A DNA stretch of 64,000 bases. Origin: Planctomycetes bacterium GWF2_41_51. Its GTDB lineage: Bacteria > Planctomycetota > Phycisphaerae > Sedimentisphaerales > UBA12454. The notes beneath the pieces are model-generated. The model saw only the letters and a list, made by a program, of their open reading frames with translations. It had not been told where the DNA came from and did not search any database. Both the position numbers and the translations under genes were made by a program. Location: positions 1 to 64,000 of the forward strand of contig MHXZ01000029.1 in assembly GCA_001825665.1 (NCBI GenBank), written 5' to 3'. Positions 1-9,407 of this stretch are shown here, in pieces (position 1 is the first letter of the stretch; each line of letters opens with the position of its first letter).

Positions 1-1
1 A

Positions 2-841
2 TGGAACCAGATACAGGACTGCAATGCGGCGGCGGACAGAGTATTTCAGCTTCTGGACAGCGAAGTTGAATTAGAAAAGAAAGAGCCTGTGGAAATTGGA
101 CCTGTAAAAAACAAAATTGAATTTCAAAAAATCGTATTTACTTATCCCAACTACAGTGAACCTGTATTAAAAGAGGTGAGCCTGACTGTTAATGCGGGTG
201 AAAATGTCGCGGTTGTAGGACCAAACGGCTCGGGAAAAACGACACTTATAAATCTTCTGCCCCGGTTTTATAATTGCGAAAGCGGCAGAATTGTCATTGA
301 CGGAATCGATATCAAGGATGTTTCGCTGAAAAGTTTGCGTAATCAAATAGGAATGGTAACTCAGGACGTTGTTACATTTAATGATACTATAGCAGCGAAT
401 ATAAGATATGGAAACGATAAAGCGACTATGGAAGATGTAATTACCGCGGCTAAGCAGGCTCATGTGCACGAATTTATCGAGCCGCTGGAGAAAGGATACG
501 ATACGGTTATTGGCGAACACGGGACGGGATTCAGCGGAGGCCAGTTGCAGCGAATTGTAATAGCTCGCGCTATAATTAAAAATCCATCTATACTTATTTT
601 CGATGAGGCAATGAGCCAGGTGGATGCCGACAGCGAGTCGAAGATACAGAAAGTTCTCGAAGGGCTGATGCATGGCAGAACAAGTTTTGTGATCGCGCAT
701 CGTTTCAGTACGGTAGTTTCTGCCGACAGAATCGTTGTTATGAATCACGGACGAATAGCGGCACAGGGGACACACGAGCAGCTTGTAAAGGATTGCAGTC
801 TGTATAAGAGCCTTTATGAAACGCAATTAATTGGATCATAA
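2..841 (+). CDS. ABC exporter ATPase domain, 5' partial
   Basis: The reading frame is open from the window edge, so the true start lies upstream; translation from base 2 gives a linker (about 30 residues) and then a complete nucleotide-binding domain. Visible motifs are Walker A (GPNGSGKTT), Q-loop (VTQD), signature (FSGGQLQR), Walker B (ILIFDEAMS) and the switch His (IAHRFST). The linker before the domain, with its '-AADRVFQLLDS-' stretch, is typical of fused TMD-NBD half transporters of the MsbA/lipid-exporter type, so the membrane domain should be outside the window. It is followed 18 bp later by a glycosyltransferase, which suggests export of lipid A, a lipid-linked sugar or a related glycolipid. 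The substrate cannot be read from this part. Confidence 0.9.
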   Translation, partial: WNQIQDCNAAADRVFQLLDSEVELEKKEPVEIGPVKNKIEFQKIVFTYPNYSEPVLKEVSLTVNAGENVAVVGPNGSGKTTLINLLPRFYNCESGRIVIDGIDIKDVSLKSLRNQIGMVTQDVVTFNDTIAANIRYGNDKATMEDVITAAKQAHVHEFIEPLEKGYDTVIGEHGTGFSGGQLQRIVIARAIIKNPSILIFDEAMSQVDADSESKIQKVLEGLMHGRTSFVIAHRFSTVVSADRIVVMNHGRIAAQGTHEQLVKDCSLYKSLYETQLIGS

Positions 842-859
842 TTTTGCGGATAATAATTA

Positions 860-2947
860 ATGCCAACCGTAAGCGTTTGTATTCCAACATATAACAGAGA
901 ACATCTATTAAAAGAAACTCTCGACAGTGTATTTGCGCAGACTTATAAAGATTTCGAGGTTGTTATAGTCGATGACGGGTCAACCGACGGCACAAAACAG
1001 ATGCTGGAGAAAAGCGGCTATAATGTTCGATATCATTGGCAGGAAAACATGGGAGACGCGGCGGCCAGGAATAAGCTAATCGAACTTGCGCAAGGCAAAT
1101 ATATTTCCTTTCTGGATTCGGATGACATTTTGTATCCCGATGCACTTGAGAGAATGACAGCGGCAATACCCGGCAATGGGGAAGATGTAATTATTTACGG
1201 GCCTTATACGGCAATTGACGAATCAGGCCGTGTTCTACTTAGAAAGAAAAAGAAACTTTATAATGGCAGAATAACGCAGCATCTTTTCGGAAATATTCTG
1301 ATACATTCGTGCGGGTCGCTTTTCCCAAAAAGAATCCTGGAACAAGCGGGTGGTTTCGATACCGCTTTTGCTGTTTGCTCGGATTATGATTTGTGGCTTC
1401 GGCTTTCTGTAAAATACGATTTTATAGCGATTGAACAACCTGTGTTCAAAAGAAGAAGGCATCACGGCAACATTTCCAAACCATCTTTTCAGAACAGGAA
1501 TATCGAATATAAAATACTTGAGCGATTTTATATCGAAGGCGGAGGAAAAGATTTAGTTCCGTCTGAAATGGCAATGAAGAGATTAAGCAAAGAGCAGTAC
1601 AGGGCAGCAAGAAGCGCCATAATAGAATCGAAAAGAAAGACGGCGCTTAATTATCTGGAAGGTTCATTAGAAAAGCATTTTTATTTGAAAAGCTTTGTAT
1701 GGCTTATGATAGCACAATTACGATTGCATCCTGCGATTTTGGGAAAAGACTGTTCAGATGAGCAGCTTGAAAAACAGCCGTTTGTCAGGAGAAAAAAATC
1801 CATTGAGGATTTGACTGTAGCAATTGATTTCGAACCAGTTTTTGTAAATAGATTTTCAGGTTTCTATTCCTTTGGTACAGGCCTGCTGGAAGGTTTTGCA
1901 GCAATTGAAAAAAAACCACGGCTATTACTTTTTTATTCAAGGCGTTATATTTCGGCAGCGAGGACTCTGTTAGGCTATGAACTTGATGGAACCAGCGAAC
2001 AAAGCGTTCTGGCAGTGAAAAGGCGATGGCTGGAAAAATTCTGGAAGTATTTTGATTATCCAAAGCTTGAGTATTTGAGCGGACAATTCGATGTTTATCA
2101 TTGTTTCCATCATTTAATGCCTCCGACGAATAACAAGCCAAGATTAATGACTGTTCACGATTTGAGACGTTACAAGCTGCAGGAGATTTATACTAAATCT
2201 AAACTTGCACCATTCGAGTACGCAGTAAAGAACGCGGACCATTTTCTCGCAGTTTCTCAATCGACCAAAAACGATTTGTGCTCTATTTTTAACATTGAAC
2301 ATGAAAAAGTGAATGTTATAACTCTGGCAACCAATATCAAACCTTTCGAATATGGGGAAGAACAAAAAAACAAAATCAAAAAGGATTTGTCAGCAAAGCT
2401 GAAGCAGCAGATAGATGATTATTTTGTCGTCATATCATCTCCCGATACAAGGAAAAATATACATAGAACTGTTGAGGCATTTGAAATTGCCCGAAAATCA
2501 ATGCATGAAAACTTCAAACTTATAGTTTTGGGGCAAATGCCGAAAAGAGACAAAGAATTCGTTAAAAAGTTAAATTTAAATTATTACCGCAATGTTATCT
2601 GTGCCGGATCTGTTAATGATCTGAAACCATGGCTTGGATGCGCAACAGGATTGATTTTCGCGAGCCTCTATGAAGGCTTTGGAATTCCGATTCTCGAAGG
2701 TTTCAGTTGTTCAACGCCGATAATCACATCTAATATTTCATCAATGCCGGAAGTCGCGGGCGAAGCGGCATTATATGTTGACCCATATAGTACAGAATCA
2801 ATAAGTCAGGCGATTGTAAAAATCGCAAACGATGAGGAGTTAAGAAAAAATCTTGTATCCCTGGGTAAAGAAAGGGTCAAACTGTTTACCTGGAAAAGAA
2901 CGGCAGAAGATATCATAAAAGTTTATGAAAAATTAGCGGGTATTTAA
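860..2947 (+). CDS. Two-domain glycosyltransferase (GT2-GT4 fusion)
   Basis: A 695-residue protein with two glycosyltransferase modules. Residues 1 to about 230 are a GT-A fold GT2 domain: it starts with VSVCIPTYNRE, has DDGSTDGT near residue 38 and the metal-binding DSDD near residue 86. After a linker, residues from about 310 to the end are a GT-B fold GT4 domain with an EGFGIPILEG motif near residue 603 and the usual nucleotide-sugar site (SSMPEVAGEAALYVDP). Both catalytic signatures look intact, so the enzyme may add two sugars in succession at the cytosolic face of the membrane. It lies 18 bp after the ABC exporter and overlaps the 3' end of the convergent heptosyltransferase gene by 15 bp. 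Acceptor and donor sugars are unknown. Confidence 0.9.
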   Translation: MPTVSVCIPTYNREHLLKETLDSVFAQTYKDFEVVIVDDGSTDGTKQMLEKSGYNVRYHWQENMGDAAARNKLIELAQGKYISFLDSDDILYPDALERMTAAIPGNGEDVIIYGPYTAIDESGRVLLRKKKKLYNGRITQHLFGNILIHSCGSLFPKRILEQAGGFDTAFAVCSDYDLWLRLSVKYDFIAIEQPVFKRRRHHGNISKPSFQNRNIEYKILERFYIEGGGKDLVPSEMAMKRLSKEQYRAARSAIIESKRKTALNYLEGSLEKHFYLKSFVWLMIAQLRLHPAILGKDCSDEQLEKQPFVRRKKSIEDLTVAIDFEPVFVNRFSGFYSFGTGLLEGFAAIEKKPRLLLFYSRRYISAARTLLGYELDGTSEQSVLAVKRRWLEKFWKYFDYPKLEYLSGQFDVYHCFHHLMPPTNNKPRLMTVHDLRRYKLQEIYTKSKLAPFEYAVKNADHFLAVSQSTKNDLCSIFNIEHEKVNVITLATNIKPFEYGEEQKNKIKKDLSAKLKQQIDDYFVVISSPDTRKNIHRTVEAFEIARKSMHENFKLIVLGQMPKRDKEFVKKLNLNYYRNVICAGSVNDLKPWLGCATGLIFASLYEGFGIPILEGFSCSTPIITSNISSMPEVAGEAALYVDPYSTESISQAIVKIANDEELRKNLVSLGKERVKLFTWKRTAEDIIKVYEKLAGI

Positions 2948-3820
2948 AAGGTCGTTCAATTTTTGCATAATAAGTTCAGGGGCGAGCATATCTTTGCATA
3001 CTGGTTTGTCGCAGGGCTTTTCAAGCCAGCAGGGGGCGCATGGCAGATCTGTTGTAATATTAATATTGCATGGATAAGCGAATACTCTTGGGTCTTCGGC
3101 ACCACCGATTAGAACCAGGGCGGGTGTGCTGACGGCTGTTGCAAGGTGAATAATACCTCCTTCATGCGAAATAACAGCATCGCAATGTCGCAGAACGGAA
3201 GCGGTCAGGCGAAAGCCGAGATTCCGCCAGTTTCTTGCGCCTTCGAGAAGAGGGCCTTCCTTTTTATCGCCAACCTGCAGGACAGTCATATTTGCTTTTT
3301 TCAATAAAACTGCCAATTGATCCCATTGTTCAATGGGGTAGAATTTGTTCGGTATTTTTGTTTTTATCTTGCCTGAGGGGGCGATTGCGATAAGCGGGCG
3401 CGGCAGGCGCTCCAGCCGCCATTTTCGGTATTCCAATTCTTTCTGGGTAAGATAAATGCGAGGTTTATAAATCCTGTTTTTAACTTTTATCCCTACAAGG
3501 TCATACATTCTGTCTATCATGTGACGAGGCTGGGGGGCGGTTCTAAAATCGGCGAACGTGTATTCAGTCAAAGGTATCGCACGTTTATAGAGCGACGGAT
3601 TTTTTTCCATTACCGTCCTGGCATTGTAACAGGCGGTAACATCTGGGTTGTGCTCGAAGATTTCCCAACGGCGTTTGGTCAGGACGAATATTCTCATATC
3701 TGGATATTCGTTTTTAATGCCTGCAATAACGGCCGAGGCCATAAGATTGTCGCCAAATCCATGGCCGATTGAGAGATAAACGGCTTTTCCTGCGTTTTCT
3801 GTAAATTCAGTCAATTTCAA
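2933..3820 (-). CDS. ADP-heptose:LPS heptosyltransferase-like (GT9)
   Basis: A 295-residue GT9-family protein. The N-terminus shows the family pattern YLSIGHGFGDNLMASAVIAG, and the C-terminal half carries the nucleotide-sugar region with HEGGIIHLA and a cysteine-rich LPCAPCWLEKPC segment common in this family. Known members transfer heptose or related sugars from an ADP-activated donor to lipopolysaccharide core at the inner face of the cytoplasmic membrane. The gene points towards the GT2-GT4 fusion and ends inside it (15-bp tail-to-tail overlap). It is somewhat shorter than enterobacterial WaaC/WaaF (about 320-350 residues). Family assignment is firm; the exact sugar is not. Confidence 0.85.
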   Translation of the reverse strand: MKLTEFTENAGKAVYLSIGHGFGDNLMASAVIAGIKNEYPDMRIFVLTKRRWEIFEHNPDVTACYNARTVMEKNPSLYKRAIPLTEYTFADFRTAPQPRHMIDRMYDLVGIKVKNRIYKPRIYLTQKELEYRKWRLERLPRPLIAIAPSGKIKTKIPNKFYPIEQWDQLAVLLKKANMTVLQVGDKKEGPLLEGARNWRNLGFRLTASVLRHCDAVISHEGGIIHLATAVSTPALVLIGGAEDPRVFAYPCNINITTDLPCAPCWLEKPCDKPVCKDMLAPELIMQKLNDLLNTR

Positions 3821-3885
3821 ACCTTAATTAAAGCTTCTGTATTTTACATTTTACACCGTTGCTTTCAAGAATTGTTTTTATGGTA

Positions 3886-3914
3886 TTGACAAATATAGCA
3901 AGAATATAATAAAC
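3886..3914 (+). promoter_or_regulatory. Possible sigma-70 promoter before the sugar operon
   Basis: A perfect TTGACA lies at 3886-3891. A TATAAT lies at 3905-3910, but the spacing to it is only 13 bp; at the optimal 17 bp the -10 would be ATAAAC (3909-3914). The site is within the 142-bp gap between two divergent genes, about 50 bp before the first gene of the plus-strand sugar operon. The position is sensible but the geometry is imperfect. Confidence 0.35.
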
Positions 3915-3962
3915 TTACGTGAACCGGTAGTTATAGTATTTTTTCAGCAAAGGATTGCATTA

Positions 3963-5183
3963 ATGCCTCAGTGCAGAATATGTAAAAGCAGCTACGAACC
4001 GTTCATATCATTCGGGCAAATGCCAATCGCCAACGGCTTTATTCGGCCCGAAGAATTCAGCAAAGAATACTTTTTTGAACTTGCGACCGGATTTTGCTCC
4101 AAATGCAATATGGTCCAGCTCATTGACCAGCCGAACAGGGATATGATGTTCCATGAAAACTACGCCTTCTTTTCCTCGACCTCGGCTTATATGCAGCAGC
4201 ATTTCAAGGAATTCGCCGAACTAATAATGAATGAAATCGGGCAGAAGGCAAATCCATTTGTTATGGAAATCGGCAGCAATGACGGAATAATGCTCCAGAA
4301 CTTCGCCAAGGCGAAAATCAGGCATTTAGGTATAGAACCTTCGGCCAATGTCGCAAAAATAGCATTCGACAATGGGGTAAATACGATTTCGGAATTTTTC
4401 GACGAAAATCTCGCCCGGAAAATTATGGCTGAATACGGTCAGGCTGATGCGATAACAGCGGCCAATGTTATGTGTCATATTCCAACTATTCATTCGGTTG
4501 TCGAAGGCTTTAGAATACTTCTCAAGCCAAACGGCATAATAATGTTTGAAGACCCATACCTTGGCGATATAGTCGAAAATACACTTTATGACCAGATTTA
4601 TGATGAGCATGTATTTTTGTTCTCGGTCGCTTCGATTGGTTATTTGTTCGGAGAGCACGGGCTGGAAATTGTAGATGTTATGCCGCAGATAACTCACGGC
4701 GGGTCAATGCGGTATGTGATAGCTCATAAAGGAGCAGGAAAAATATCGCAGCGGGTAATCGAACAGCGAGAAAAAGAGAAAAGGCTTGGTCTTCATCTGC
4801 CTGAAACTTATGTGCAGTTCAGGAAGAATATCGAAAACTCGCGTGACCGGCTTGTGGAATTATTGACGAGCATAAAAAAGCAGGGCAAACGAGTTGTTGG
4901 TTATGCGGCAACGAGTAAAAGCACGACAATAAACAATTATTGCGGCATTACAGCCGAGCTTGTGGAATATATCAGCGATACGACTCCGATTAAGCATGGC
5001 AAATTCAGCCCCGGTACGCACATCCCGGTAAAACCTTATAAAGATTTTTGCGATAATTATCCGGATTATGCGTTGTTATATGCTTATAATCACGCCAGAG
5101 AAATTATGGCCAAGGAGCAGAAATTTATGGCCGCCGGTGGCAAATGGATTACTTACGTTCCTAAAGTCGGAGTGCTGGGATGA
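3963..5183 (+). CDS. Sugar C-methyltransferase (zinc-binding, SAM-dependent)
   Basis: A 406-residue protein with the three-part layout of NDP-hexose C-methyltransferases (TylC3/CloU type). The N-terminal zinc-binding region shows CRIC at residues 4-7 and CSKC near residue 45. The central SAM-binding Rossmann domain has VMEIGSNDG near residue 100. The C-terminal domain has [10 protein letters not shown] and an [12 protein letters not shown] stretch. Known relatives methylate carbon 3 of 4-keto-6-deoxy nucleotide sugars. It is the first gene of a plus-strand run in which most neighbours overlap or nearly touch (to about 14134), and it overlaps the following aminotransferase by 4 bp, fitting synthesis of a branched amino-deoxy sugar. 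Confidence 0.85.
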   Translation: MPQCRICKSSYEPFISFGQMPIANGFIRPEEFSKEYFFELATGFCSKCNMVQLIDQPNRDMMFHENYAFFSSTSAYMQQHFKEFAELIMNEIGQKANPFVMEIGSNDGIMLQNFAKAKIRHLGIEPSANVAKIAFDNGVNTISEFFDENLARKIMAEYGQADAITAANVMCHIPTIHSVVEGFRILLKPNGIIMFEDPYLGDIVENTLYDQIYDEHVFLFSVASIGYLFGEHGLEIVDVMPQITHGGSMRYVIAHKGAGKISQRVIEQREKEKRLGLHLPETYVQFRKNIENSRDRLVELLTSIKKQGKRVVGYAATSKSTTINNYCGITAELVEYISDTTPIKHGKFSPGTHIPVKPYKDFCDNYPDYALLYAYNHAREIMAKEQKFMAAGGKWITYVPKVGVLG

Positions 5184-6271
5184 TACTTTGCAGCAATCCC
5201 ACCTCTGGTTATCTTGCCTGCAAAAATGAAATCGATTCTGCTATTAAACGTGTTCTTGAAAGCGGCTGGTATATTCTCGGCGGCGAAGTCAAGACGTTTG
5301 AAGAAGAATTCGCCAAATACATCGGAGTTGATTTTGGGATTGGTGTAAACAGCGGGACAGACGCGATTGCGCTTGCACTAAGAGCTGTGGAAATCGGAGC
5401 AGGCGATGAGGTAATTACTGTTTCGCACACCGCTGTTGCGACCGTTGCGGCAATAGAAATGACAGGTGCTAAAGCCGTAATGGTTGATGTTGAGGAAGAT
5501 TATTACACGCTTGCCCCATCGAAAATAGAGGCTGCTATTACGTCTCGAACAAAAGCGATTATTCCGGTTCATCTTTATGGTCAGCCGGCGGATTTAGATT
5601 CAATTTTTAAAATTGCAAAAAAGCATAATCTGCGAGTGATAGAAGATTGTGCACAAGCACACGGCGCGGTTTATAAAAATAGACGAGTCGGTTCATTCGG
5701 CGATATGGCATGTTTCAGTTTCTATCCAACCAAGAATCTCGGAGCAATCGGCGATGGGGGGATGGTCGTTACCAATAATGCCGAACTTGCCGAACGAACG
5801 ACAATGATTCGCCAGTACGGCTGGAAAGAGCGGTATATAAGCCAGTTTGCAGGATTGAACAGCAGATTAGATGAATTGCAGGCGGCGATATTGCGGGTCA
5901 AATTGGCACATCTTGATAACGACAATGCAAAGAGAATACGTATCGCGGAAATGTATAATAAACAGTTCGGGGGAATGGATTTGATTTTGCCGAAGAAACG
6001 CGGGAACTGTACGCATGTTTATCATTTATATGTCGTGCGGACAAAAAAACGGGACGAAATGCTCCGATATTTAAAACAGAAGGGAATCGGAGCTGCAATA
6101 CATTATCCTTTGCCTGTTCATCTTCAGCCTGCATATAATCAGGGACAAAAACTGGCCGTTACAGAGAATCTTTCAAAGGAAATTTTGTCTCTGCCGATGT
6201 ATCCGGAACTAAGCGATTCCGATGTGCAGATAATAATTGATGCTGTAAAAGGATTTTATAATGAGCTTTAA
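5180..6271 (+). CDS. DegT/DnrJ/EryC1/StrS sugar aminotransferase
   Basis: A 363-residue PLP-dependent sugar aminotransferase. The PLP-binding lysine is in [15 protein letters not shown] (about residue 184); upstream are the GVNSGTDAI phosphate-binding region and [11 protein letters not shown], whose Asp contacts the pyridine nitrogen in this family. Known members transaminate a keto group on a dTDP- or UDP-sugar using glutamate or glutamine. The start overlaps the stop of the C-methyltransferase, and the gene overlaps the next methyltransferase by 11 bp, so translation is probably coupled. Together with the C-methyltransferase and the RmlC-like cupin it would make an amino, branched, deoxy sugar nucleotide; whether C3 or C4 is aminated cannot be told. 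Confidence 0.92.
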   Translation: MILCSNPTSGYLACKNEIDSAIKRVLESGWYILGGEVKTFEEEFAKYIGVDFGIGVNSGTDAIALALRAVEIGAGDEVITVSHTAVATVAAIEMTGAKAVMVDVEEDYYTLAPSKIEAAITSRTKAIIPVHLYGQPADLDSIFKIAKKHNLRVIEDCAQAHGAVYKNRRVGSFGDMACFSFYPTKNLGAIGDGGMVVTNNAELAERTTMIRQYGWKERYISQFAGLNSRLDELQAAILRVKLAHLDNDNAKRIRIAEMYNKQFGGMDLILPKKRGNCTHVYHLYVVRTKKRDEMLRYLKQKGIGAAIHYPLPVHLQPAYNQGQKLAVTENLSKEILSLPMYPELSDSDVQIIIDAVKGFYNEL

Positions 6272-7019
6272 TATATGGGAAGGAATTTACAGCAGTTTCG
6301 CCGAGTGCCCCAAATGCGGAGATGGGTTCTCAAGTGAGAGATGGTCTAATCAGCAGCTCGAAAGAATAACAAAATTAAAAAAAGAGATAAAACAATCGGG
6401 CGAAAAAATAGTCGGATGTCAAAATGGTCTGCTGCCGGTTCTTGCGGCGGTAGTTGGCAATGGTTTAAAAAATAAAGTCAGGATTCTGGATTTTGGCGGC
6501 GGTTTGGGGAATAGTTATTTGTTGATGACTTGCGGCTGCCTCCGGAATATCGATTTTGAATTCTTCGTTCTGGAGTCGCAGGAAGTTTGTAGAAAGGGAA
6601 AAGAATTTTTTAAAGATGCCGGCAATATTCATTTTGACAGTGATTTTCCGGAAGCTATAAAAAGTTTCGATATTATTCATCTTGGTTCGTCAATTCAGTA
6701 TGTCGAAGACTGGAAAGGATTGCTGGCGGACTTTGCAAAATATAATCCGAATTATATTCTGCTTGCTGATGTTCCGGCTGGAAATATCCCGACATACGCG
6801 ACAGTTCAAAACTATTACGAATCTAAAATTCCATATTGGTTTTTTAATATAAATGATATTATCAGTGTTATGGATTCTGCGGGTTTTGTGCTTTTGTTTA
6901 GTTCGGTCTTTACAGATAAGCGGTTAGGTAAAGAGCAGTCATTGCCGCAGGATAATTTTCCGGCGAAATACCGTGTCGGAAATTCTCGCAATTTGTTATT
7001 TGTCAGGAACAATAAATGA
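6261..7019 (+). CDS. Putative methyltransferase, TIGR04325-like
   Basis: A 252-residue protein resembling the family of putative methyltransferases found in surface-polysaccharide loci (TIGR04325, from memory). It begins with an aromatic [13 protein letters not shown] segment, and the SAM-binding glycine motif is [13 protein letters not shown] at about residue 75. A later SSIQYVEDW segment fits the post-motif region. No reaction has been firmly established for the family to my knowledge. It overlaps the aminotransferase before it by 11 bp and the RmlC-like gene after it by 4 bp (ATGA), which ties it to the same sugar pathway. Confidence 0.75.
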   Translation: MSFNIWEGIYSSFAECPKCGDGFSSERWSNQQLERITKLKKEIKQSGEKIVGCQNGLLPVLAAVVGNGLKNKVRILDFGGGLGNSYLLMTCGCLRNIDFEFFVLESQEVCRKGKEFFKDAGNIHFDSDFPEAIKSFDIIHLGSSIQYVEDWKGLLADFAKYNPNYILLADVPAGNIPTYATVQNYYESKIPYWFFNINDIISVMDSAGFVLLFSSVFTDKRLGKEQSLPQDNFPAKYRVGNSRNLLFVRNNK

Positions 7020-7474
7020 TAGACGGAATAGTGATAAAAAAACTGTTGACTCATTCCGACGAAAGAGGTTTCTTTCGTGAAATAATCCGTTCAACGGACG
7101 ATTTTTTCAGTGAAGGATTTGGACAATGGAGTCATTCGCTGATGTATAGCGGCGTAGTAAAAGCGTGGCACTGGCATAAACTTCAGACAGACTGGTGGTA
7201 TGTTTGCAGCGGTGTGCTCAGAGTCGGCTTGTGCGATATGCGTAAAGAATCGAAGACATACAAGCAGACAATGGATTTTTTGATGGGAGATAATCAGCCG
7301 GCGCAGGTTCTTACAATTCCGCCGGGCATCGCTCACGGATGTAAAGCAGTGCAGGGGCCGGTAAATTTATTTTATATTACTTCGCGGATATATGACCCTG
7401 CGGATGAATTGAGAATAGCATACAATGACCCATCGATTGATTTTGACTGGCTCAAAGGCCCGGAGATAAAATAA
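7016..7474 (+). CDS. RmlC-like sugar epimerase/cupin
   Basis: A 152-residue cupin of the dTDP-4-dehydrorhamnose 3,5-epimerase family. The barrel starts at about residue 5, with the His-rich strand GVVKAWHWHKLQTDWWYV and the later IPPGIAHGCKA loop. Classical RmlC has the sequence RGLHYQ where this one has KAWHWH, so it belongs to a shorter divergent branch (RmlC is usually about 180 residues). It could be a 3,5- or 3-epimerase or a ketoisomerase acting on the C-methylated 4-keto sugar. It overlaps the preceding gene by 4 bp and sits 4 bp before the next methyltransferase. A second protein of the same branch occurs at 17217-17741. Confidence 0.8.
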   Translation: MIDGIVIKKLLTHSDERGFFREIIRSTDDFFSEGFGQWSHSLMYSGVVKAWHWHKLQTDWWYVCSGVLRVGLCDMRKESKTYKQTMDFLMGDNQPAQVLTIPPGIAHGCKAVQGPVNLFYITSRIYDPADELRIAYNDPSIDFDWLKGPEIK

Positions 7475-7478
7475 AATT

Positions 7479-8243
7479 ATGGTTAACGAGAAAATACGAA
7501 AATTCTGGGATGAAAGAGCCGGTTTCGGCGGTGTATCCGGGACAAATGATTACCTTTTAAAAAATCTTGAACTCGATGTGCTCAGGAAAAGAATCCCGGA
7601 TAAAAGCAAGATTCTTGATGTCGGCTGCGGAAATGGTGAAACTCTTATTACTCTGGTGAAAGAAAAAAACTGCTCCGGTGTAGGAATCGATTTTTCTCCG
7701 AAGATGGTTGAGTTGGCAAAAGGAAATGCCGTGAAAGCGGGTTTGCAGGAGAATTTACAGTTTGTCGAAGGTGCTTTGGAGCAAATACCCGGCGAAATAG
7801 GATTATTCGATAGTATTATCACAGAACGCAGTCTTATTAATCTCGATAGTGAAGAAAAACAATATAAAGCGTTTCTTGGAATAATGAGCCATCTCAAAAC
7901 CAAGGGTCGTTATTATATGATAGAAAGCTGCATTGAGGGACTGGAGCGGACAAATGAACTGCGGATTTCTCTTGGGCTTGAAGCGATGGCGCCGCCCTGG
8001 CATAATTTATTCTTTAAGGAAGGAATTGTCGCAAAATGGGCAGATGATAAATATGTTCTCGAAGAAGTATTTCCTTTCTCGAGCACATATCATTTTTTAA
8101 GCAGGGTAGTTTATGCGAAAATAGCGCACGATAAAAAAGAAGAACTTCGATACGATTCTGATATAAATCTTGTCTCATGCAAACTGCCGCCTATTGGTAA
8201 TTTTGGACCTGTCAGGCTTTGGCAATGGCTCAAACGGGGGTGA
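7479..8243 (+). CDS. Class I SAM-dependent methyltransferase
   Basis: A 254-residue class I methyltransferase. Motif I is ILDVGCGNGETL (about residue 45), followed by GIDFSPKMVELAKG (motif II acidic end) and a TERSLINL segment after it. The substrate is not deducible; in this setting an N- or O-methylation of the sugar intermediate is likely. An ATG follows the upstream stop by 4 bp. The downstream aminotransferase gene starts very close to its stop. Confidence 0.85.
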   Translation: MVNEKIRKFWDERAGFGGVSGTNDYLLKNLELDVLRKRIPDKSKILDVGCGNGETLITLVKEKNCSGVGIDFSPKMVELAKGNAVKAGLQENLQFVEGALEQIPGEIGLFDSIITERSLINLDSEEKQYKAFLGIMSHLKTKGRYYMIESCIEGLERTNELRISLGLEAMAPPWHNLFFKEGIVAKWADDKYVLEEVFPFSSTYHFLSRVVYAKIAHDKKEELRYDSDINLVSCKLPPIGNFGPVRLWQWLKRG

Positions 8244-8251
8244 GAATAAAA

Positions 8252-9391
8252 ATGGAAGCAGGGAATGCTATGGATAAAATATATATGGCAGGGCCGTGGA
8301 TAACGGAACTGGAAATCAAAACAGTCGAAGACGCCATGCGCAACGGGTGGTATGAGCACGCTTACGATTATTGCGAAAAATTTCAAAAGGAATTCGCTGC
8401 TTATCACAGTCGAAAATATGCAATAATGACACCAAACTGCACAACGGCGATTCATTTACTGCTGACGGGACTTGGTGTAAAAGAGGGCGATGAAGTTATA
8501 ATGCCTGAATGTACCTGGATTGCAAGCGGTGCCGGAATATCATATTTGAAAGCGACGCCGGTGTTCTGCGATATCGACCCTATAAACTGGTGTATTGACC
8601 CCAAGTCAGTTGAAAAAAGAATCACCTCAAAAACAAAAGCAATTATTGCAGTTGATTTGTTCGGCAATATGCCTGATATGGATGGATTAATTCAGGTGGG
8701 TAAAAATCATAATATTCCTTTGATAGAAGACGCCGCCGAAGCAGTCGGCTCATCGTACAAAGGCGTCAAAGCGGGCAAGTTCGGCATCGGCTCGGTTTTC
8801 AGTTTTCACAGAACTAAAACTATTACCACCGGTGAAGGCGGAATGCTGCTTTTGGATGATGACAAATTATTTGAGCGATGTTTCTTTCTTCGCGACCATG
8901 GACGAAAATCAGATGGCCCGATGTATTATAATTATGAAGTAACTTATAAATATATGCCTTTCAATGTACAGGCGGCGCTGGGATATGCACAGTTCCAAAG
9001 GATTGACGAACTTGTCGGTAAAAAAAGAGAGCAGCTTAAAATGTACAAAGAGAAGCTCAGGGATGTTAAGGATATTCAATTTAATCCTGAACCGCCGGGA
9101 GGAGTGAACGGAGCGTGGATAACTGGTTTGGTGTTCGGCAAATCGCATAAAATGACTAAACTTGACGCAATGGAAAAACTTGTAAAACTCGGATTGCCTG
9201 CAAGACCGTTTTTCTATCCTCTGTCGTCTTTGCCTGCGTATCCGGGCTTTAAGGAAAAATATGAACCGCTCAATCCTGTTGCTTACGATATATCTTCGCG
9301 CGGAATTAATCTGCCGGGAGCGGCTAATTTAACTGAAGAACAAATTAATAGATTTTGCGATGGTATTAAAACTATTTTAAAGAAAAAATAA
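8252..9391 (+). CDS. Second DegT/DnrJ/EryC1/StrS aminotransferase
   Basis: A PLP-dependent sugar aminotransferase of about 379 residues. The PLP lysine is in SFHRTKTITTGEGG, and VIMPECTWIASGAG and LIEDAAEAVGSS mark the substrate and cofactor regions, close to perosamine synthase/WbpE-type enzymes that aminate C4 or C3. The frame stays open upstream to an ATG at 8219 inside the previous gene. I prefer 8252, nine bases after that gene's stop and preceded by a G-rich GGGGGTGAG; an ATG at 8270 is also possible. The locus thus encodes two different aminotransferases, suggesting either a diamino sugar or two amino sugars. Confidence 0.9.
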   Translation: MEAGNAMDKIYMAGPWITELEIKTVEDAMRNGWYEHAYDYCEKFQKEFAAYHSRKYAIMTPNCTTAIHLLLTGLGVKEGDEVIMPECTWIASGAGISYLKATPVFCDIDPINWCIDPKSVEKRITSKTKAIIAVDLFGNMPDMDGLIQVGKNHNIPLIEDAAEAVGSSYKGVKAGKFGIGSVFSFHRTKTITTGEGGMLLLDDDKLFERCFFLRDHGRKSDGPMYYNYEVTYKYMPFNVQAALGYAQFQRIDELVGKKREQLKMYKEKLRDVKDIQFNPEPPGGVNGAWITGLVFGKSHKMTKLDAMEKLVKLGLPARPFFYPLSSLPAYPGFKEKYEPLNPVAYDISSRGINLPGAANLTEEQINRFCDGIKTILKKK

Positions 9392-9407
9392 TTTTGATGA
9401 GGATGCA

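Noticed and set aside
167-826. 219-residue open frame antisense to the ABC ATPase
   Set aside because: The plus strand has all ABC motifs; the minus frame has none.
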